The translations under genes were made by a program, and so were the position numbers. The notes beneath the pieces were generated by a model that was not told the DNA's origin, did no database searches, and was given only the letters and a program-made list of their open reading frames with translations. From contig CAHIKZ030000252.1 in assembly GCA_903632075.3 (NCBI GenBank), forward strand, positions 582,501 to 646,500: DNA of 64,000 nucleotides. Direction: 5' to 3'. Origin of the DNA: Acanthosepion pharaonis (lineage: Eukaryota > Mollusca > Cephalopoda > Sepiida > Sepiidae). The first letter of the stretch is position 1; the number at the start of each line of letters is the position of its first letter. Positions 59,605 to 64,000 of this stretch are shown in pieces.

Positions 59605-59940
59605 AAGAGTTAAAATCCGGTTTTGGCTGGAGTTTTGGGTCTGATAAAGAAAGGAACTCAACAAGAAATCAACAAAATCTCTGCTGTATCATCTCTCCAG
59701 GAAATCCAAAAACTATTTCGAACAATCACTACCAATATACTGCGATATGAGCGTTGTCTATTTAATATATTGTTGTTAATAACTGTCCTTTTTATGCCAG
59801 TGGAAAAAACAAAAAATTACATCCATGGCTTGTCCTAGAAATGACAAACAACTGCGGGAAAAGTCTTCTGTCTCATCAGTCATGAATCGAGAGAGACATG
59901 ATCGTCCAAACGTGTTTCACGTATGGCACTTAAATAACTA
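59605..59940 (+). pseudogene. LINE C-terminal relic, copy C, plus SINE 4 tail
   Basis: The frame at 59623 reads AGVLGLIKKGTQQEINKISA then SLQEIQK, the best-preserved version of the C-terminal segment seen in copies A and B. From about 59830 the sequence (TCATCAGTCATGAATCGAGA) matches the tail of SINE family 4 at 21680-21740. Confidence 0.65.
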
Positions 59941-60031
59941 GAATTTAACATTATCCATAAAAAATATTCTATATCTATATTCGGGGAAATCGTTTAAACG
60001 CGTTTATCTATCATGTTGCAAGATCATTTGG

Positions 60032-60087
<56 letters not shown>
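59941..60087. repeat. Spacer ending in (TA)n
   Basis: (AT)n at about 60033-60087 abuts the terminal repeat pair that follows. Confidence 0.9.
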
Positions 60088-60095
<8 letters not shown>

Positions 60096-60320
60096 AAAAC
60101 AGACCACTTTAAGGTACCATTACAATAATTTATTTCACCAAAATCCTTTTTAAAGGACTCCGGATCATCAGGTAACAATTCCAACATTTTGGTGAAATAA
60201 ATTATTGTAATGGTACCTTAAAGTAGTCTGTTTTTCATTAAATATTAGCTCTGTATTCACATTGAGCTCTCAGGATTTCATCCTCCTTGGAATTACCTAT
60301 ATATATATATATATATATAT
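60088..60320. repeat. Head-to-head Penelope-like terminal repeats ending in (AT)n
   Basis: Left copy, minus orientation (60088-60176): AAACAGACCACTTTAAGGTA with CTGATGA on the minus strand at 60171-60165, a stem (60164-60137) and GAAAT at 60136-60132. Right copy, plus orientation (about 60187-60300): TTTTGGTGAAATAAATTATT through CATTGAGCTCTCAGGATTTC. Arms of about 48 bp pair perfectly or nearly so. (AT)n flanks both sides (60033-60087 and 60299-60320). Confidence 0.8.
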
Positions 60321-61091
60321 GTAAATGGAAACAACAAAAAATTACGTCCATGACTTGTCCAAGATCATTGGTTATGAGACGCCATTTTGTAAGACAAATA
60401 CAAGTCAAAAATGTTTTTCATAATAATAATGTAAGAAAAAAACAAAAATATCCTCAATGAAAAATAATAGAATAATGCATAAAAGAATGATGCCAAATGG
60501 AAGAAAATATTCTCAAAGTTTCTGCTATATCAATAAACGGAAATATTTCTCTTATTCATATTGATGCTATTTGCTATGGTGTCAAACACGATGACAACAG
60601 AGGGATGAGCAATAACACTAATATTAAATTAAATGGAAAACGTGGATGATCAAATATTGAAAATCGAATGTCACATATTGGATAATCGCGTGCCAATTAG
60701 TATTGGCATAATAATTTCAAGTTAATGCAGGGGGATTACTAATACTGATGTGCGGATTAGGTCATGAGTAATTAAGACATTTAATTTGAATTTCGATCTT
60801 CTGTGCGCAGTGTTTGCTAACAGGAAGAAACTGGCATGACATCAAGCAAGAACATCTCAAAAGCAAGTAGGCTTTATTCAGACTTGTTCGGTGTTTTTTT
60901 TTTATATATATTGTTGATTTGTTTATGGATTTCACTATTTATCTATGCTGATCTAACTTTATATTTTAGTTCCCTCTAACTGTACGTACCATTTCATTGT
61001 TATATTTTGAATTATCTTTGACTGGACTGATCTAGATTTATTTTTTCTTCAGTGTTTTAATCGATTTAACCAGTAAACTTTCTTCTCCTCC

Positions 61092-61127
<36 letters not shown>

Positions 61128-61239
61128 AGTCATATCAAGTGGAGGTACCGATTCTCGTACGATTACCAGAGCCAAGTAGCGTCGAGCTTGGTCAGTACCC
61201 AGATGCGAATACCAGGTGTTGTAAGTTAGAATGTGTGGT
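60321..61239. repeat. AT-rich spacer with (ATT)n
   Basis: (ATT)n at 61093-61125. No gene recognised in the remainder. Confidence 0.6.
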
Positions 61240-61372
61240 TGATATGAAGAACGACTCTGAGCTGGAAATCGGAGAAACTAGTCCCAATTCTGGTCAGGTT
61301 ATTTATATTCACTTACACGCAAATAACGTTGGGAAAGGTAGGAACTGACCTGTTCTCTTGGCAGCTAAGTGT
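61240..61372 (+). mobile_element. SINE family 4 fragment
   Basis: TATTCACTTACACGCAAATA and TTGGGAAAGGTAGGAACTGA align with the post-tRNA part of the copy at 56540-56585. The tRNA-like head is weak (CTGGAAATCGGAGAAACTAG). Confidence 0.5.
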
Positions 61373-62584
61373 TAATTATTAGGACTTCTATCAGTCAATC
61401 ATTATTATCTCCTCCAATTATTCCTATAATCTAAAAAAATATATTTTAGCTTTAAATCAGTTCCAAGATGTTGATAAGCCGTAAAAATCAATCTTCTACT
61501 TTTGAGCGAACTACAGACTGCCCAGTAAAAAAAAACGGCACTTTTATGGTCATTATTTTAGGAAAGTTTTATCCTGAATAACCTTGAATAGATTTTTTGA
61601 ATATTCATAACCTGAATAAAGCTACTTCCTCCTGGTTACCACGCTTACAACTTTGTTCAGGCAAACATTTCGAACATCTAAGATGATTGTTCAGTTTGTG
61701 CCTGAAACATGATAGCTAAATAAATTTATTTCTGAATTTATTGCTTTTTTTTTTGCTGGGCAACCTATAGAATACCATTCAATAGTTTATTTCATTATAT
61801 TCTCTCGAAACCAGACTCACATTTCACCAGAGGACGCACGGCTTGCTGATCCACTTGACGTGGAGTCTAATACGGAGAATTGGATTTATTTGTCTTACTG
61901 ATTTTCAGTCGCTTCACTTGTTTTAATACTAAAAGTCACAACTCCTACTAGTAACCATGGTATAGAGCAAACTAGAACTAGTTGATTCAGGCCATTGTAG
62001 TTACCAGTCACTTATCACCCACCATAGTTCACTGCATATCAAACCAATGTTGATACTAGATGGTTTACGCAACTGGAAAGCTGTTTCCTTCTCAAAGTTA
62101 TTCTCATTAAGGTTTGCTCCTTAAGTTGACAAAGGTTTCCTTTGGCTTCTACATACTGACCTGTCTGGTTATGCTGGAACTACGAGGTGATCAACTGTCA
62201 GCATAACCATCCGAGTAATAGGATCACGCGAATCACTCAATGACGATGCTTTTTTCTGGTATTAAATTCTGTATTAAGAGTTAAAATTTCTTACAAATAA
62301 CCCATGGAATCTATCTCTGTAAAGTCTTCCAGATCTGTAGAATCTATATATGTATACATATTGATTTTACAAATGCCACCATAATTAATGAAGTAACATA
62401 ATTCCTTAGGGACTAATAACAGTATTACCAATTCTAAAGACACGCTAAAACATTCATTACAAAACTTTAATCCATTGATCCCAGCGTTCCTAAACAATTT
62501 TAGCCCTTCTGCCTGAGGTCCTGAATCAAAAGTCGAAAAATGATATGTAATGTTTCATGGTAGATATTAAAATAGTTACAAGTG
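61373..62584. other. Unassigned sequence, no gene seen
   Basis: Slightly higher GC than the surroundings at 61800-62200. No coding frame, repeat or RNA recognised. Confidence 0.4.
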
Positions 62585-63190
62585 TTTACCCACCGTTCAA
62601 CCGGTGGTTGGGCATTATGTAATTCTTCTCTACCATTGTTCAACCGGTGGCTGGGCATTAAGTAATTTTTTTCTTTACCATCGTTCAACCGGTGGCTGGA
62701 CTTTAAGTCATTTTTCTCTAAGACTGTTCAACCGCTGGCTGGGTATTAAGTCATTTTCGCTACCATTGTTCAACTGGTGGCTGGGCATTGTCATTATTCT
62801 CTAAAATTGTTCAACTGGTAGCTGGGCATTATGTCATTTTTCCATACCATTGTTCAACTGGTGGCTAGGCATTAAGTGATTTTCTCTCCCATTGTTCAAC
62901 TGCTGGCTGAGCATTGTCATTTTTCTCTCCCATTGTTTAACTGGTGGCTGGGCATTATGTCATTTTTCTCTACCATTGTCCAACTGCTGGCTGAGCATTG
63001 TCATTTTTCTCTACCATTGTTCAACTGCTGGCTGAGCATTGTCATTTTTCTCTACCATTGTTCAACTGGTGGCTGGGCATTATGTCATTTTTCTCTACCA
63101 TTGTTCAACCGGTGGCTGGACATTATGTCATTTTTCTCTACCATTGTTCAACTGGTGGCTGGGCATTATGTCATCTTTCTTTACCACCAG
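62585..63190. repeat. 43-bp minisatellite, about 14 copies
   Basis: Unit based on CATTGTTCAACTGGTGGCTG followed by GGCATTATGTCATTTTTCTC and TAC. Because 43 is one more than a multiple of three, reading cycles through all frames, and the plus strand stays open in three overlapping frames (62604-62804, 62876-63352, 62998-63261). The encoded peptide repeats every 43 residues (CSTGGWALCHFSLPLF...). Most likely non-coding. Confidence 0.92.
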
Positions 63191-64000
63191 CCCAAAGGGT
63201 TAATGAAACCATTCTTAAAGAATCTAACTTCTGTTTATCTGGAAAAATGGTATGTGCGTAAAAACATTTCCAAATCAACATACGAAAAATTAATAAACAT
63301 AATGTCTTCTACACTTACACACATACACTTACGAATATACATCATCGCATGAATCCCACATAGACAAACTAGAATTATTATGCACTTATATACATAAAAC
63401 AATATGGCTTTTTAAGTTAAACTTAGAATCCGTTAATTTATTAAAACTTCGAATGAACGTGTCGTCTCTCCGTGAATTTGGAACGCCACAAATAATCCTA
63501 ACGATTCTTTAACAAGTCAAATGCACGCGAAACATGATTAACCAATGAAAATCAAACAGCGAAAAAGTAAAAATACCAAAATTTATTTCTTCTCTTTTTC
63601 ATATCTCATTCTCTTCTGAGGCTTTAATAAAAGTGAAATATGTTAGACCGATAAATGTTTCCTATTTGTTCTTTATCTTATAATACATATGAAACCAATG
63701 AAACATAGCTTCTATATTTGTTTATTTATTTATTGGATTATTCCGTGTAGAATATGTTTAATCATTTAACCGCAAGCAACGCGATAATGTCACTAACATG
63801 CCAGAGGTTACTTCGAGTGAAAGAAAACGAGAAGATATTAGTGAGGAGAAAAGACAATAAAAGAACAGGGTTAAAGAAGACAGAAGATGGTGGTTGACGT
63901 TGTATTTAAAGTTATGATAATCGTAGGTGACAGAGATGCAAGACTTCTTCAGACGAGAAATTTTAGTTGCGGACAATGAGATATAACATACATATACAAA
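63191..64000. other. AT-rich end of window, no gene seen
   Basis: No motif or repeat recognised. Confidence 0.4.

Overview
The window looks like intergenic or intronic DNA from an animal with a large, AT-rich, repeat-packed genome. A coleoid cephalopod, probably an octopus, fits best: very dense (TA)n and (CA)n microsatellites, several tRNA-derived SINE families, Penelope-like elements, RTE- and Jockey-like LINE relics, Helitrons and Tc1/mariner relics. The octopus assignment is inference from repeat style. I found no convincing host exon, no rRNA and no functional tRNA gene. Nearly every long open frame is a microsatellite (poly Ile-Tyr), a CTTT/GAAA array (poly Ser-Phe or Arg-Lys) or a decayed transposon. 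Repeat family names used here (SINE family 1 to 4, LINE R, LINE J, PLE-A/B/C) are my own labels.

Layout. 0-10.3 kb: a 435-bp direct duplication flanking a pogo-like end, a Helitron with textbook termini (3642-4332), a 17-bp minisatellite (4479-5405), a 530-bp palindrome made of two head-to-head SINE copies (5751-6280), and a pyrimidine array (7.4-8.5 kb) facing a purine array (9.2-10.2 kb). 10.9-18.3 kb: a LINE R fragment, a hAT-like non-autonomous element, and a long two-ORF LINE (zinc-knuckle ORF1; endonuclease, reverse transcriptase and RNase H ORF2) interrupted by a SINE with a recognisable target-site duplication. 18.5-30.4 kb: three Penelope-like elements (PLE-A minus, PLE-B minus, PLE-C plus), a mariner relic, a MITE, two large inverted repeats and a candidate solo LTR. 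31-36.6 kb: SINEs, including one carrying a hammerhead ribozyme (33865-33910), and LINE J fragments. 38-54 kb: more LINE R and J copies, a Tc1 relic, a higher-order satellite (46130-47435), another head-to-head SINE (49825-50244) and a second Helitron. 54-64 kb: direct duplications, LINE C-terminal relics, SINE pieces, a head-to-head Penelope-like terminal repeat (60088-60300) and a 43-bp minisatellite (62585-63190).

The most interesting theme is hammerhead-ribozyme architecture in the short retroelements. One SINE has a nearly complete type I hammerhead behind a pol III-type promoter. A second SINE family ends in a hammerhead-like fold with one core substitution. All three insertions of that family carry an inverted 5' partner copy of different length (about 260, 110 and 50 bp). 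Several Penelope-like terminal repeats carry a related CTGATGA-hairpin-GAAA arrangement and tend to abut (TA)n/(CA)n tracts. Hammerheads are already known from Penelope-like elements and retrozymes, so the novelty would lie in the SINE combination and the systematic head-to-head structure.
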